In this document: piece after piece, positions 9,328-18,468 of the stretch
Numbering within the stretch: position 1 is the first letter of the stretch
Layout: each line of letters starts with the position of its first letter
Source: JBBRHQ01 sp963738305
GTDB lineage: Bacteria; Actinomycetota; Thermoleophilia; Solirubrobacterales; 70-9
NCBI GenBank assembly: GCA_963738305.1
Contig: CAVTVU010000001.1
Location: 1,116,001 to 1,180,000, forward strand
Length of the DNA: 64,000 nucleotides
Direction: 5' to 3'
Position numbers and translations under genes: made by a program
The notes under the pieces: model-generated
Told to the model about the DNA's origin: nothing
Seen by the model: only the letters and a program-made list of their open reading frames with translations
The model's database searches: none

Positions 9328-9948
9328 GTGAGCCCGGCCTTCCGGCTCTGCGTCCTCGCCTCGGGCAGTGGGACGAACCTGCAGGCGATTCTCGACCAGC
9401 TGCACGGCACCGGGGCGATCGAGGTCGTGGGAGTCGCCTCCGACAAGCCGGAGGCGATGGCGCTGCGGCGCGCGCAGGAGGCGGGGTTGCCGGCCGAGGC
9501 TTTCCCCCGCGACGCGCACCCCGACCGCGCCGGGCGCGACGCGTCGATGGCTGATTGGCTGGCTGGACGGGAGCCCGACCTGATCGTCCTCGCCGGATTC
9601 ATGCAGCTGCTGAGCCCCGCCTTCCTGCAGCGCTTCCCGGAACGGGTGATCAACGTGCACCCCGCCCTCCTTCCGTCCTTCCCCGGGCTCGACGCGATCG
9701 GGCAGGCGCTCGAGCACGGGGCCAAGGTGACCGGGGTGACCGTCCATTTCGTCGACGAGGACGTCGACTCCGGGCCGATCATCCTCCAGCAGCCGGTCGC
9801 GGTCCCGCCGGGAGGTGGGCGGGTGGCGCTCGAGGAGGAGATCCACCGCACCGAGCACGCGCTGCTGCCGCGGGCGGTCCGCATGATCGCCGAGGGCAGG
9901 GTTAGGATCGACGAGCGTAACCCGCGCCTGGTCGTGATCGATGAGTGA
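9328..9948 (+). CDS. purN: phosphoribosylglycinamide formyltransferase
   Basis: Transfers formyl from 10-formyl-THF to GAR. 206 residues from GTG 9328. Motifs: V-L-A-S-G-S-G-T-N-L-Q-A near the start (phosphate loop), I-N-V-H-P-A-L-L-P-S-F-P-G with catalytic Asn and His, and the later Asp in V-D-S-G-P-I-I. It lies 22 bp after purF and overlaps purH by 8 bases. Confidence 0.97.
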   Translation: MSPAFRLCVLASGSGTNLQAILDQLHGTGAIEVVGVASDKPEAMALRRAQEAGLPAEAFPRDAHPDRAGRDASMADWLAGREPDLIVLAGFMQLLSPAFLQRFPERVINVHPALLPSFPGLDAIGQALEHGAKVTGVTVHFVDEDVDSGPIILQQPVAVPPGGGRVALEEEIHRTEHALLPRAVRMIAEGRVRIDERNPRLVVIDE

Positions 9949-11557
9949 TGCCCCCGCAGAGACCCGGATGGAGGCCGTCAGCGACGGCTCGATCAGGGTG
10001 CGCCGGGCGCTGGTCTCGGTGTCGGACAAAACCGGCATCGCCGAGTTCGCGAAAGGCCTCGCGGCTCTGGGGGTCGAGATCCTCTCGACCGGAGGTACCG
10101 CGGGCGTGCTGCGCGACGAGAGGGTCGGGGTCGTCGACGTCTCCGAGTTCACCGGCCAGGAGGAGATCCTCGACGGGCGGGTGAAGACGTTGCACCCCCG
10201 GCTCCACGCGGCGCTGCTGGCGCGCCGCGACGACCCGGCGCACCGCGAGACCCTCGAGCGTGAGGGGATCGAGCCGATCGACCTGGTCTGCGTCAACCTC
10301 TACCCGTTCGAACAGACCGTCGCCCGCGAGGGGGTCGAGCCCGCGGTGGCGATCGAGAACATCGACATCGGCGGGCCGACGATGATTCGCGCCGCAGCCA
10401 AGAACCACGCCGGCGTCGCGGTCGTGGTCAAGCCCGAGTCCTACGACGCGGTGCTGGCCGAGCTGGAGGAGTTCGGCGGCGAGATCTCGGAGTCGACCCG
10501 TCACTGGCTGGCGAACGAGGCGTTCGCGCAGACGGCCCGCTACGACGCGGCGATCAGCGCCTGGTTCTCCTCCCACTACGAGGACTTCCCCGAGCACCTC
10601 GCGGTCGCCTACGAGAAGGTCCTCGACCTCTCCTACGGAGAGAACCCGCACCAGCGCGGCGCGCTGTACGCCGAGGTCGGCGCCCGCAGTCACGTGCTCT
10701 CGCGAGTCTCGAAGCTGCACGGCCGCGCGCTCTCCTTCAACAACGTCCTCGACCTCGATTCGGCGAGGCGCCTGGTCGCCGACCTCGCCGAGCCCGCCTG
10801 CGTGATCGTCAAGCACAACAACCCCTGCGGGGTGGCGATCGGCGAGGACGGGATGCGGGCCTACGAGAAGGCCCTGGCTTGCGACGCGATGTCGGCGTTC
10901 GGCGGGGTGATCGCGCTGAACCGCCCCGTGGAGCGGGGGCTGGCCGAAGCGCTGAACGACAACTTCGTCGAGGTGCTGATCGCGCCCGCGTACGAGGAGG
11001 AGGCACTCGAGGTCCTGCAGGGCAAGGAGGCGATCCGCATCCTGCGCGACGAGGAGGAACTCCTGACCGACCCGCGCGAGCGGGACGTCAAGCGGGTCCG
11101 CGGCGGGCTGCTCGTCCAGGACCGCGACGGTGATCCGGAGCCGCGGGAGCTGATGGAGGTGGTGACCGGGACTCAGCCCGACGAGGGACAGTGGCGCGAC
11201 ATGCTCTTCGCCTGGACGGTGGTGCGGCAGGTGCGCTCGAACGCGATCGTGATCGCCAAGGACGGCGCCACGTTGGGGATCGGGGCGGGGCAGATGAGCC
11301 GGGTCGACTCGGTGCGGCTGGCGGTGGAGAAGTGCCGCGAGGCTCGGGGCGCCGAGGCCGAGGCGCTGCTGGCCGGGTCGGTGGTGGCCTCGGATGCGTT
11401 CTTCCCCTTCGCAGATGGGCCCGAGGCGGCGATCGAGGCCGGCGCCAGAGCGGTGATACAGCCGGGCGGCTCGAAGCGCGACCGCGAGGTGATCGAGGCC
11501 TGCGACGCTGCCGGGACGGCGATGGTCTTCACCAAGCACCGCCACTTCCGGCATTAG
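9941..11557 (+). CDS. purH: bifunctional AICAR formyltransferase/IMP cyclohydrolase
   Basis: Performs the last two steps to IMP. 538 residues. The N-terminal MGS-like cyclohydrolase domain has L-V-S-V-S-D-K-T-G-I and K-T-L-H-P-R-L-H-A-A. The transformylase domain carries K-H-N-N-P-C-G-V-A-I-G (catalytic Lys-His) and ends in A-M-V-F-T-K-H-R-H-F-R-H. Start ATG 9941 overlaps the end of purN. It closes the purine cluster; the 270 bp after it separate it from a tRNA gene on the other strand. Confidence 0.97.
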   Translation: MSDAPAETRMEAVSDGSIRVRRALVSVSDKTGIAEFAKGLAALGVEILSTGGTAGVLRDERVGVVDVSEFTGQEEILDGRVKTLHPRLHAALLARRDDPAHRETLEREGIEPIDLVCVNLYPFEQTVAREGVEPAVAIENIDIGGPTMIRAAAKNHAGVAVVVKPESYDAVLAELEEFGGEISESTRHWLANEAFAQTARYDAAISAWFSSHYEDFPEHLAVAYEKVLDLSYGENPHQRGALYAEVGARSHVLSRVSKLHGRALSFNNVLDLDSARRLVADLAEPACVIVKHNNPCGVAIGEDGMRAYEKALACDAMSAFGGVIALNRPVERGLAEALNDNFVEVLIAPAYEEEALEVLQGKEAIRILRDEEELLTDPRERDVKRVRGGLLVQDRDGDPEPRELMEVVTGTQPDEGQWRDMLFAWTVVRQVRSNAIVIAKDGATLGIGAGQMSRVDSVRLAVEKCREARGAEAEALLAGSVVASDAFFPFADGPEAAIEAGARAVIQPGGSKRDREVIEACDAAGTAMVFTKHRHFRH

Positions 11558-11739
11558 CGGCCGCGAGCCGGGCCGGGGGTCGGGCCGGCCGGGCCGGGCC
11601 GGGACGCCGAGATGGAAGAAAGTCACCCTATAGGTGTCTTAGATCCATCTCGCGAAGGGCCACAAGCGATTTTTCGCGCCCTAGTCAGCGTAGGTTGCGC
11701 CCGCCGGGGGCGCTGCCCACGGCTTCATTGAACGCATTC

Positions 11740-11780
11740 GGTTGCCATAGCAACCAGGACGATTCAGCGAACGAATCGTC
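11740..11780. other. two small hairpins downstream of tRNA-Lys
   Basis: Within the otherwise empty 11558-11830 gap there are two short perfect inverted repeats: GGTTGC/GCAACC around 11740-11755 and GACGATTC (11758-11765) with GAATCGTC (11773-11780). On the minus strand they follow the 3' end of tRNA-Lys, so they may end its transcript. No T-tract is obvious. Nothing else was found in the gap. Confidence 0.35.
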
Positions 11781-11830
11781 TCGGCTAGTGGAGCGCCGTC
11801 TCATGCTAAGAGCACGCCACGCCGCGTGTA

Positions 11831-11905
11831 TGCCCCCGGCCGGATTCGAACCGGCGCCGCGCAGGTTAAAAGCCTGCCGCTCTAGACCAGCTGAGCTACG
11901 GGGGC
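11831..11905 (-). tRNA. tRNA-Lys (anticodon UUU)
   Basis: Read on the minus strand, the 75 bases fold as a cloverleaf: acceptor GCCCCCG pairs with CGGGGGC, the discriminator is A, the anticodon stem is GCAGG/CCTGC with loop CTTTTAA (anticodon TTT), and the T-arm contains GGTTCGAATCC. The CCA end is not encoded. Confidence 0.95.
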
Positions 11906-11993
11906 GCGGCCATCGTAGCCCGCCCTTCATTGCCCATCGATGCCATCAGCACCCTCGCCCGCGGATTCGGGGCTGGAGCGCCCCGAGCTGGCG

Positions 11994-13472
11994 CTAATCC
12001 GCCTCGAGCACCTCGTCGGCGGCGCGGTAGCCCGACTGGATCGCGCCGTCCATGTAGCCGGTCCACAGGGTCGCCGTCTCGGTCCCGGCCCAGTGGATCC
12101 GGCCGACCGGGCGGCGCAGGGCCTCGCCGTAGTCGAGCAGGACGCCGGGCGGCATGTAGCCCACGTAGCAGCCGCCGCTCCAGCGCTCGTCGGCCCAGCT
12201 CTTCTCGATGTAGCGCTCCGGCTCCGCGGCATCGGGTCCGAAGTAGCGGGTGAAGTCGGCGATCACGGCGTCGCGGCGGGCCTTCCTCGACCGGGTGCCC
12301 CAGATCCGCGCCTGCTGGCCCTCGATGAAGCCGAGCAGGATCCCGGGGCTGCCCGACGGCGGCGTGTTGTCGAAGGTCACGCGGGTGGCGCCGATGTCGC
12401 TTGTCGCCTGGCCCGTCTGGTCGATCTCGCGCCAGAAAGGGCGCCTGTAGACGGCGAGGCACTTGATCACCGAGCCCATCGGCACCCGCTGCGTGAGCTG
12501 GGACCGAAGCGCCGGCAGCTCCGGCTTGTAGTGGATCTGCCCCGCCAGGGTTGGAGGCACGGAGACGATCACCCGCTTCGCGCGCCAGGTCCCCTTCGGC
12601 GTCTGAACCTCCACGCCCCCGCGCACGCGGTCGATCCTCACCACCGGGGCGCCGAGGACGACGCTGCGGCCGAGGTCCCTGGCGAGCCGCAGCGAGATCT
12701 TCTGGGAGCCGCCCACCACCCGCGACTCCTGGGCTCCTCCGGCGACGTTGATCAGGTTGTCGAAGCTCCCCCCCGAACGGATGTAGAAGAGAACGTGAAG
12801 CAGGGAGAGGTCGCGAGACTCCGCCGCGAACACCGCGGCGATCGAGAGGTCGATCAGATCCCTTGCCTCCTGCAGGGTCGTGTTGGCGAGCTTGAACGTC
12901 TCGAAGGTCTGCCCGTCCCATTCGGTGGCCTTCGCGGCCTTCCAGGGCTTATCGAGCGGCACGTCCTGGGCCATCGTGTTCAACTGGTTCAGGAACACCG
13001 CCAGCTCGACCAGGCTCGGGGTGTCGGCTGGCGGGATCGCGCCGGTGTACTCCTTGAACTTCGGGTCGGCGTCGGAGCGGTAGTAGACGTTCTTGCCGGT
13101 GTTGTACGTGGGGAAGGTCTTCAGGCCCAGCTGCTTGATCAGCGCCAGCACCCTGTCCTGGGTAGGCCCCACCCACTGGCCGCCGATCTCGACCACCTGA
13201 CCCCCGCCCAAGTGGAAGTTGAGGGTGCGGCCCCCCACCCGCTCGCGCGCCTCGAGCACCGCGACCGAGCGCCCCTTGGAGCGGAGCCGCCGCGCCGCGC
13301 TGAGCCCCGCCAGCCCGGCCCCGACGACGACCACGTCGAACTTCCTGCGGCGACCCGACGCCGCAGCACCCGGGACGGTGCCAGCCGCATAGCCTGCCGC
13401 CCCCGCCGCAGCTCCGCCGATCAGGCGGCGCCGCGTCAGCCCGCCACGCTTCTCGCCCCTACTCTCCGCCAC
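11994..13472 (-). CDS. Tat-exported flavin monoamine oxidase
   Basis: 492 residues. The N-terminus has a twin-arginine signal (R-R-R-L-I-G-G at about 14-20 followed by an Ala-rich stretch), so export in folded form is likely. The Rossmann FAD loop V-V-V-V-G-A-G-L-A-G-L-S-A begins at about residue 47, followed by E-A-R-E-R-V-G-G-R-T. The C-terminal FAD contact reads W-A-G-T-E-T-A and ends with the block W-T-G-Y-M-D-G-A-I-Q-S-G. This is the monoamine/putrescine/tyramine oxidase family: amine plus O2 gives aldehyde, ammonia and peroxide. Substrate is unknown. It stands alone between the tRNA and the thiamin genes. Confidence 0.88.
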   Translation of the reverse strand: MAESRGEKRGGLTRRRLIGGAAAGAAGYAAGTVPGAAASGRRRKFDVVVVGAGLAGLSAARRLRSKGRSVAVLEARERVGGRTLNFHLGGGQVVEIGGQWVGPTQDRVLALIKQLGLKTFPTYNTGKNVYYRSDADPKFKEYTGAIPPADTPSLVELAVFLNQLNTMAQDVPLDKPWKAAKATEWDGQTFETFKLANTTLQEARDLIDLSIAAVFAAESRDLSLLHVLFYIRSGGSFDNLINVAGGAQESRVVGGSQKISLRLARDLGRSVVLGAPVVRIDRVRGGVEVQTPKGTWRAKRVIVSVPPTLAGQIHYKPELPALRSQLTQRVPMGSVIKCLAVYRRPFWREIDQTGQATSDIGATRVTFDNTPPSGSPGILLGFIEGQQARIWGTRSRKARRDAVIADFTRYFGPDAAEPERYIEKSWADERWSGGCYVGYMPPGVLLDYGEALRRPVGRIHWAGTETATLWTGYMDGAIQSGYRAADEVLEAD

Positions 13473-13513
13473 GACCCCAGTCTAAGAGAAACGGGAGGCA
13501 GCGCCAGGCCCCG

Positions 13514-14543
13514 CTAGGGCAGCTCCGGCATTCCCTGCTCGGGGGTCGAGGCATCGGCGTGCATCCGGGTCGGGATCCGCCCCGCCCGCCGCGCCTCGTA
13601 GCCGGCCTCCACCGCCCGCCGCATCGCCCGCCGCCATCCGCACCGGCTCGGCTGCCCGCGAGACCGAGCTGGCGAGCAGCACCCCCTCGCACCCCAACTC
13701 CATCGCCAGAGCCGCGTCCGAGGCGGTGCCGATCCCGGCGTCGAGGATCACCGGCACGCCGGCCTGCTCGACGATGATCGCGACGTTGTACGGGTTGCGT
13801 ACCCCGGCCCCGGAGCCGATCGGGGAGCCCAGCGGCATCACCGCAGCGCACCCGGTCTGCTCCAGCCGGCGGGCCAGTACGGGGTCGTCGTTCGCATAGG
13901 GGAGGACCGTGAAGCCCTCGGCGACCAGCGTCTCCGCGGCGTCGATCAGCTCCACCGCGTCCGGCATCAGGGTGCGGTCGTCCCCGATCACCTCCAGCTT
14001 GACCCAATCCGTCTCCAGGGCCTCGCGGGCGAGGCGGGCGGTGCGCACCGCATCGCGGGCCGTGAAGCAGCCCGCCGTGTTGGGCAGCGCGAACAGCCCG
14101 AGCCGGTCGATCACCTCGATCACCGAGCCCTGCGCGAGCGGGTCCACGCGCCGCATCGCGACGGTGACGATCTCCGTCCCGGACTCCTCCAGCGCCCCTT
14201 CCATCTGCTCCAGCGAGCGAAACCCGCCGGTCCCGACGATCAGCCGTGATCGCAGTCGCCGCCCCGCGATCTCCCAGCCCGTCCCCGGGTTCGCCTCGGC
14301 ACCTGCCTCCTCCGCCCTCGGATCCGAGGCCGCCCCCGCTCCGCCCTGGATTGCGGCCAGCACCTCAACGCTCTGCCCCGCCGCAAGCGGGGTCCGCTCC
14401 CAGGCGGCGCGGGGCACGACCTCTCCGTCGAGGGCGACCGCGACCCCGCGCGCGCCCTCACCGGCGCCGCTTGCCCGCACCGCGTCCTCGACGCTCGCCC
14501 CCTCGGGCAGCTCCAGCGGCTCGCCGTTCAACTTGACCCTCAC
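13514..14543 (-). CDS. thiG: ThiS-ThiG fusion (sulfur carrier plus thiazole synthase), one frameshift
   Basis: One reading frame joins a ThiS-like ubiquitin fold (V-R-V-K-L-N-G-E-P at the start, ending in L-A-A-I-Q-G-G) to ThiG through a roughly 28-residue linker. ThiG motifs include L-I-V-G-T-G-G-F, the Schiff-base Lys block W-V-K-L-E-V-I-G-D, and G-I-G-T-A-S-D-A-A. GTG 14543 overlaps the thiO stop as GTGA. Near 13626-13636 a one-base indel throws the frame; corrected, the protein ends M-P-E-L-P at TAG 13514-13516, a normal ThiG tail. The ThiS Gly-Gly is internal here, which bears on how sulfur is loaded. Part of thiO-thiSG. Confidence 0.88.
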
Positions 14544-15637
14544 GCCGCCACCTCCGCCCCGGACAGCAGCCGTTCGACCCGCTCGGCCGTCCACGGCGCC
14601 AGCAGCACCCCGTTGCGATGGTGCCCGGTAGCGAGGATCAGGCCCTCCAACTCACCCGGCCCGACGAGCGGGAGGTTGTCCGGGGTTCCGGGCCGCAGCC
14701 CGGCGGCCGCGCCGACCATCTCCAGCTCGGCAACGTCGGGAAGCAGCCGGTAGGCCTCCCGCAGCAGCTCGTGGACACCGCCGGCCGTGACCCTGGTGTC
14801 GAATCCCTGCTCCTCCATCGTCGCCCCGACGATCAGCCTGCCGTCGTTGCGGGGCACCAGGTAGACCCGCTCGGAGGCGACTATCCGCTCGCAAGTGGGC
14901 CCGTCCCCGTAGAGCTCCAGCGCCTGGCCCTTGACCGGCCGCACCGGCGGGCGCGCCTCGGGCGGCAGCCAGGATGCCTGGCCCGACCAGGCCCCTGTCG
15001 CCAGGACCACCGCCGCGGCTCGCAGCTCGCCGCGGGCGCTCGCCACACCCTCGATCCTCCCAGCCGCGATCAGGGACCGCTCGATCTCGCAACCGGCGAG
15101 GACCTCGACCCCCTCGGACCTCGCCGCCACCAGGATGGCCTCCGCCAGCGCCCGCGGGTCGACCACCGCGTCCCCGGCGACGTGGATCCCGCCGTGCAGG
15201 GAGGGAGCCAGTCCGGCCTCGAGGCGGCGGCAATCACGCGGCGGGAGCCAGTCGGCGTCGAAGCCCAGCGAGCGCTGCAGGTCCCGGGTGCGCTGGAGCA
15301 CTCCGGCCTCGTCGCGGTCCAGCGCTACATACAAAGCGCCGCACCGCGAGTAGCCCACCTGGATGCCCGTCGCCCGCTCCAGATCCGCGACGAACTCCGG
15401 GTAGAGGCCCGCGGAAGCGATCGTCATCTCAAGCAGCGCCTCCTCGCCGAAGTCGAGCTCCCCGACGGGCGCGAGCATCCCCGCCGCGACCCGGGTCGCG
15501 GCGCCCGCGGGAGCGGCGCGGTCGATCAGCGCCACTTTGGCGCCGCTTCGCGCTGCCTGCCAGGCGCAGGCGAGGCCGATCACCCCGCCGCCGGCGATCA
15601 CCGCGTCGTAGCTCTGCTTGCCTTTGGTTGCGTGCAC
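14540..15637 (-). CDS. thiO: glycine oxidase
   Basis: FAD enzyme that makes dehydroglycine/iminoacetate for thiazole formation. The FAD loop V-I-A-G-G-G-V-I-G-L-A is close to the N-terminus and the C-terminal signature G-H-H-R-N-G-V-L-L-A-P is intact. I chose GTG 15637 because AAAGGAG sits just upstream (15648-15642); a GTG at 15661 would fall inside the 3' end of the TPP riboswitch. Its TGA overlaps the ThiS-ThiG start. About 365 residues. Expected to be repressed by thiamin pyrophosphate through the leader. Confidence 0.9.
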   Translation of the reverse strand: MHATKGKQSYDAVIAGGGVIGLACAWQAARSGAKVALIDRAAPAGAATRVAAGMLAPVGELDFGEEALLEMTIASAGLYPEFVADLERATGIQVGYSRCGALYVALDRDEAGVLQRTRDLQRSLGFDADWLPPRDCRRLEAGLAPSLHGGIHVAGDAVVDPRALAEAILVAARSEGVEVLAGCEIERSLIAAGRIEGVASARGELRAAAVVLATGAWSGQASWLPPEARPPVRPVKGQALELYGDGPTCERIVASERVYLVPRNDGRLIVGATMEEQGFDTRVTAGGVHELLREAYRLLPDVAELEMVGAAAGLRPGTPDNLPLVGPGELEGLILATGHHRNGVLLAPWTAERVERLLSGAEVAA

Positions 15638-15663
15638 CTCGCTCCTTTGGAGCCGTGCCACGG

Positions 15664-15752
15664 AATCCCTGCGCCGGCATTACCCGGATCAGGTTCTTGC
15701 GGTCGGCGGCGCCATAGCCGCCCTCTCAGCCCGTGGCTGGCGGGCTCCCGTC
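15664..15752 (-). promoter_or_regulatory. TPP riboswitch (THI element)
   Basis: On the minus strand the leader of thiO contains the conserved THI pieces in order: GGGAGCC near 15748, GGGCTGAGAGGGCGGC (about 15735-15720), ACCGCAAGAACCTGATC and CCGGGTAATGCCGGCGCAGGGA up to about 15665 (given here as two pieces). This is a textbook thi box. It ends about 25 bases before the chosen thiO GTG and so probably controls initiation by masking the ribosome site at 15642-15648. The divergent thiE has no copy. Confidence 0.95.
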
Positions 15753-15839
15753 AACACCGATGCTACCCGCAGCGGGCCCGAATCCGCCCGCGACGGCAAT
15801 AATCGTGGTGATGCCGATTCCCGCCCCGCAAGTGATCCC

Positions 15840-16517
15840 GTGAGCCTGGCGACGCCAGAGAGCGCCGGCCCGCTGCGCCGCGAGCGACTTCGCACCGCGC
15901 GCCTCTACTTCGTCTGCGAGGCCGCGCCCGGGGGCGAGGACCCCGAGCCGCTGCTGCGTGCCGCCCTGACCGGCGGCGTCGACATCGTCCAGCTCCGCGA
16001 CAAGACCGCGACCCGGCGCACCCTCGAGATCGCCGGCCAGACCTTCCGGCGGCTCTGCGACACGTACAGCGCCCTGTTCACCGTCAACGACGATCCCAGC
16101 CTCGCCCGAGCCTGCAACGCCGACGGAGTCCACGTCGGCCAAGAGGACGTCGCCGTCTCCGAAGCTCGTGAGACGCTCGGCCCCGATGCGATCATCGGCC
16201 TCTCGACCCACTCCGAACAGCAGATCGCCGACGCCGAGGGGGTCGACTACATCAGTGTCGGACCGGTCTGGGAGACGCCGACCAAACAGGGCCGCCCGGC
16301 CGTCGGCCTCGAACTGGTCCGCCACGCCGCCGAGCACTCGCGGTTTCCCTTCTACGCGGTGGGCGGGGTCGACGTCGCCAGGGCGCCGGAGGTGATCGAG
16401 GCCGGCGCTTCGAGGCTCTGCGTCGTGCGGGCGATTCGCGACGCCGCCGACCCGGGCGCGATCGCGGCGGAGCTTCGCCGAGCCTTCGTCGGGCGGGAGA
16501 CCGCACCCGGTGGCTGA
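15840..16517 (+). CDS. thiE: thiamin-phosphate synthase
   Basis: Couples HMP-PP with the thiazole phosphate. 225 residues from GTG 15840. Motifs: V-Q-L-R-D-K (pyrophosphate-binding), F-T-V-N-D-D, A-D-G-V-H-V-G-Q-E-D, G-L-S-T-H, Y-I-S-V-G-P-V-W-E-T-P-T-K and A-V-G-G-V. Divergent from thiO; the pair encloses the riboswitch, which points away from thiE. It overlaps the next membrane-protein gene by 8 bases. Confidence 0.94.
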   Translation: MSLATPESAGPLRRERLRTARLYFVCEAAPGGEDPEPLLRAALTGGVDIVQLRDKTATRRTLEIAGQTFRRLCDTYSALFTVNDDPSLARACNADGVHVGQEDVAVSEARETLGPDAIIGLSTHSEQQIADAEGVDYISVGPVWETPTKQGRPAVGLELVRHAAEHSRFPFYAVGGVDVARAPEVIEAGASRLCVVRAIRDAADPGAIAAELRRAFVGRETAPGG

Positions 16518-17061
16518 CCGCGAGCGCAAGCGCTCGCAGCGCCGCAAGCGCAAGCAGCGCTCCTCAGCCCGGAACGGGGGCGCCGCCGAGGTCGCGCCGG
16601 GCGCCATGGAGCGCGGCTACTCCAAGTCCGAGGAGCGGAACCGCAAGGCGCGGGAGGCGCTGCGACCGTTGGAACGCGGCGAGCGACCCACGGTCGTCAC
16701 CGTGGGCGCCTGCTTCGCGGCACTCGTCGCCGCGGTCTTCTGGGTCTCCTCGCTGGTCGCCCTGCTCAGCGACGCGACGGTCAACGGCAGGGAGCCCAAC
16801 CCGGCGCCACTGGCCCTCTTCGCGGTGATCATGAGCGCGATGGCATGGGGAATGTGGAAGGCCCGCTACTGGGCAGTGCTCGGCTTCCAGATGCTCCTGG
16901 TGCTATTCCTGCTCGCCGCGGTCGCCGGGATCGTCAACGCCAACACGTGGCTGCAGTTCGCCGGAACATGCTTGCTGATCGTCGCCGCCGGCACCCTCTT
17001 CTTCTTCATGGTCAAGGCCCTGGCGCGGATCCAGATGCCTCAGCGCCCGGGCCAGCGCTGA
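16510..17061 (+). CDS. conserved membrane protein of unknown function
   Basis: 183 residues from GTG 16510. The first 60 residues are very basic (runs of Arg, Lys and Ser) and cytosolic by the positive-inside rule; four hydrophobic segments follow at roughly 62-85, 100-118, 121-140 and 146-168. No catalytic motif was recognised. It overlaps thiE and precedes lpd by 39 bp; whether it belongs to either unit is not clear. Confidence 0.65.
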   Translation: MADRERKRSQRRKRKQRSSARNGGAAEVAPGAMERGYSKSEERNRKAREALRPLERGERPTVVTVGACFAALVAAVFWVSSLVALLSDATVNGREPNPAPLALFAVIMSAMAWGMWKARYWAVLGFQMLLVLFLLAAVAGIVNANTWLQFAGTCLLIVAAGTLFFFMVKALARIQMPQRPGQR

Positions 17062-17100
17062 GCGACGAGCCGCCGAACCGGGGTCCGATAGGCTCGCGAC

Positions 17101-18468
17101 GTGGCCGACTCCTACGACGTGATCGTCATCGGCGGCGGGCCGGGCGGCTACGTCGCCGCGATCCGCTCCGCCCAGCTCGGGCGCAAGACGGCCGTCGTCG
17201 AGCGCGACAAGCCTGGCGGCCGCTGCCTCAACTACGCCTGCATCCCGGCGAAGACGATGCTGCACACCGCAGAGCTGTTCGACCAGGCTCGCAACAGCGC
17301 CGAACTTGGCCTGGTGGTCGAGGGCGCCTCGCTCGACTGGGGGGCGCTGGGCGAGCGTCGCACCAAGGTCTCCGAGTCGCTGGCCGGCGGGGTGAAGATG
17401 CTCTGGGACAAGAACAAGGTCGAGATGATCGCCGGTCAGGGATCGCTCACCTCCGACGGGAACGTCGAGGTCGACGGGCAGACATATGAGGCCGGTAGCG
17501 TCGTCCTGGCCACCGGGTCCGTCGCCCTGCCGATCCCAGGGGTCGAGTTCTCAGGTCGCGTCGTCGACACCTGGGGCGCCTGGTCGCTGCCCGAGCAACC
17601 GGAGCGGATCGCGGTCGTCGGCGCCGGCGCCTCGGGATGCGAGATAGCCTCGGCCTACGGGCGCTACGGCACGGAGGTACTGCTGATCGAGATGCTGCCG
17701 CAGATCCTCCCGGCCGAGGACCGCGACGTGGTCCGCGTGGTCGAGCGCGCCTTCAAGAAGCAGAACATCACGATCTCCACCGGAACCCCGGTCGAGAACG
17801 TCGAGGCCGGCAAGAAGTCGGTGAAGTTCAGCTACGGCGGAGAGTCGGCCGAGGTCGACTACCTCTGCATCGCCGGCGGACGTGTCCCAGACGTCGAAGG
17901 CCTGGGACTGGGCGAGGCCGGAGTGGAGACTGAGGAAAACGGGCGAATCCGGATCGACGAGTTCCAGCGGACCAGCAACCCGAAGGCCTACGCGATCGGC
18001 GACCTGGTGCGCGGCCCGGCACTCGCGCACAAGGCGAGCGAGGAGGGCGTCGTTGCGGTGGAGCATGCGGCCGGGGAGCCGACCCATCCCGTGGACATCG
18101 ACCTGGTCGCCGGGGCCACTTTCTGCCATCCGCAGGTTGCCAGTGTCGGCCTCACCGAGGATGCAGCAAAGGAGGCCGGGGTCGACGTCAAGGTCGGGAG
18201 GATGAAGCTGGGAGGGGTGGGAGCAGGCACCGTCTACGACGATCGCGACGGGATCGTCAAGCTCGTGGTCGACTCGCGCTACGGGGAGATCGTCGGCGCC
18301 CACATCGTCGGCAACCGCGCCTGCGACATGATCTCCGAGCTGGTCGCGACGATGGCGCTCGAGGGCGGCTATCAGGAGCTCGCCCGGATCGTCCATCCCC
18401 ACCCGACGATCTCCGAGGCGGTGCTGGACGCTGCCCGGGCGGTGGATGGCTGGGCCACGCACGCCTGA
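17101..18468 (+). CDS. lpd: dihydrolipoyl dehydrogenase (E3)
   Basis: FAD disulfide reductase that reoxidises dihydrolipoamide on E2. 455 residues from GTG 17101. FAD loop V-I-G-G-G-P-G-G-Y-V-A-A; the redox pair is Cys42/Cys47 (C-L-N-Y-A-C-I-P-A-K); the NAD domain has V-G-A-G-A-S-G-C-E-I-A; the C-terminal His-Glu base is in H-P-H-P-T-I-S-E-A. It lies ahead of the E1 and E2 genes and very likely serves that complex. The last 23 bases overlap the next gene. Confidence 0.95.
   Translation: MADSYDVIVIGGGPGGYVAAIRSAQLGRKTAVVERDKPGGRCLNYACIPAKTMLHTAELFDQARNSAELGLVVEGASLDWGALGERRTKVSESLAGGVKMLWDKNKVEMIAGQGSLTSDGNVEVDGQTYEAGSVVLATGSVALPIPGVEFSGRVVDTWGAWSLPEQPERIAVVGAGASGCEIASAYGRYGTEVLLIEMLPQILPAEDRDVVRVVERAFKKQNITISTGTPVENVEAGKKSVKFSYGGESAEVDYLCIAGGRVPDVEGLGLGEAGVETEENGRIRIDEFQRTSNPKAYAIGDLVRGPALAHKASEEGVVAVEHAAGEPTHPVDIDLVAGATFCHPQVASVGLTEDAAKEAGVDVKVGRMKLGGVGAGTVYDDRDGIVKLVVDSRYGEIVGAHIVGNRACDMISELVATMALEGGYQELARIVHPHPTISEAVLDAARAVDGWATHA

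Noticed and set aside
7791..9884. 697-residue minus-strand open frame across purF and purN
   Set aside because: Antisense of two well-supported pur genes; no motif, typical long shadow in GC-rich DNA.
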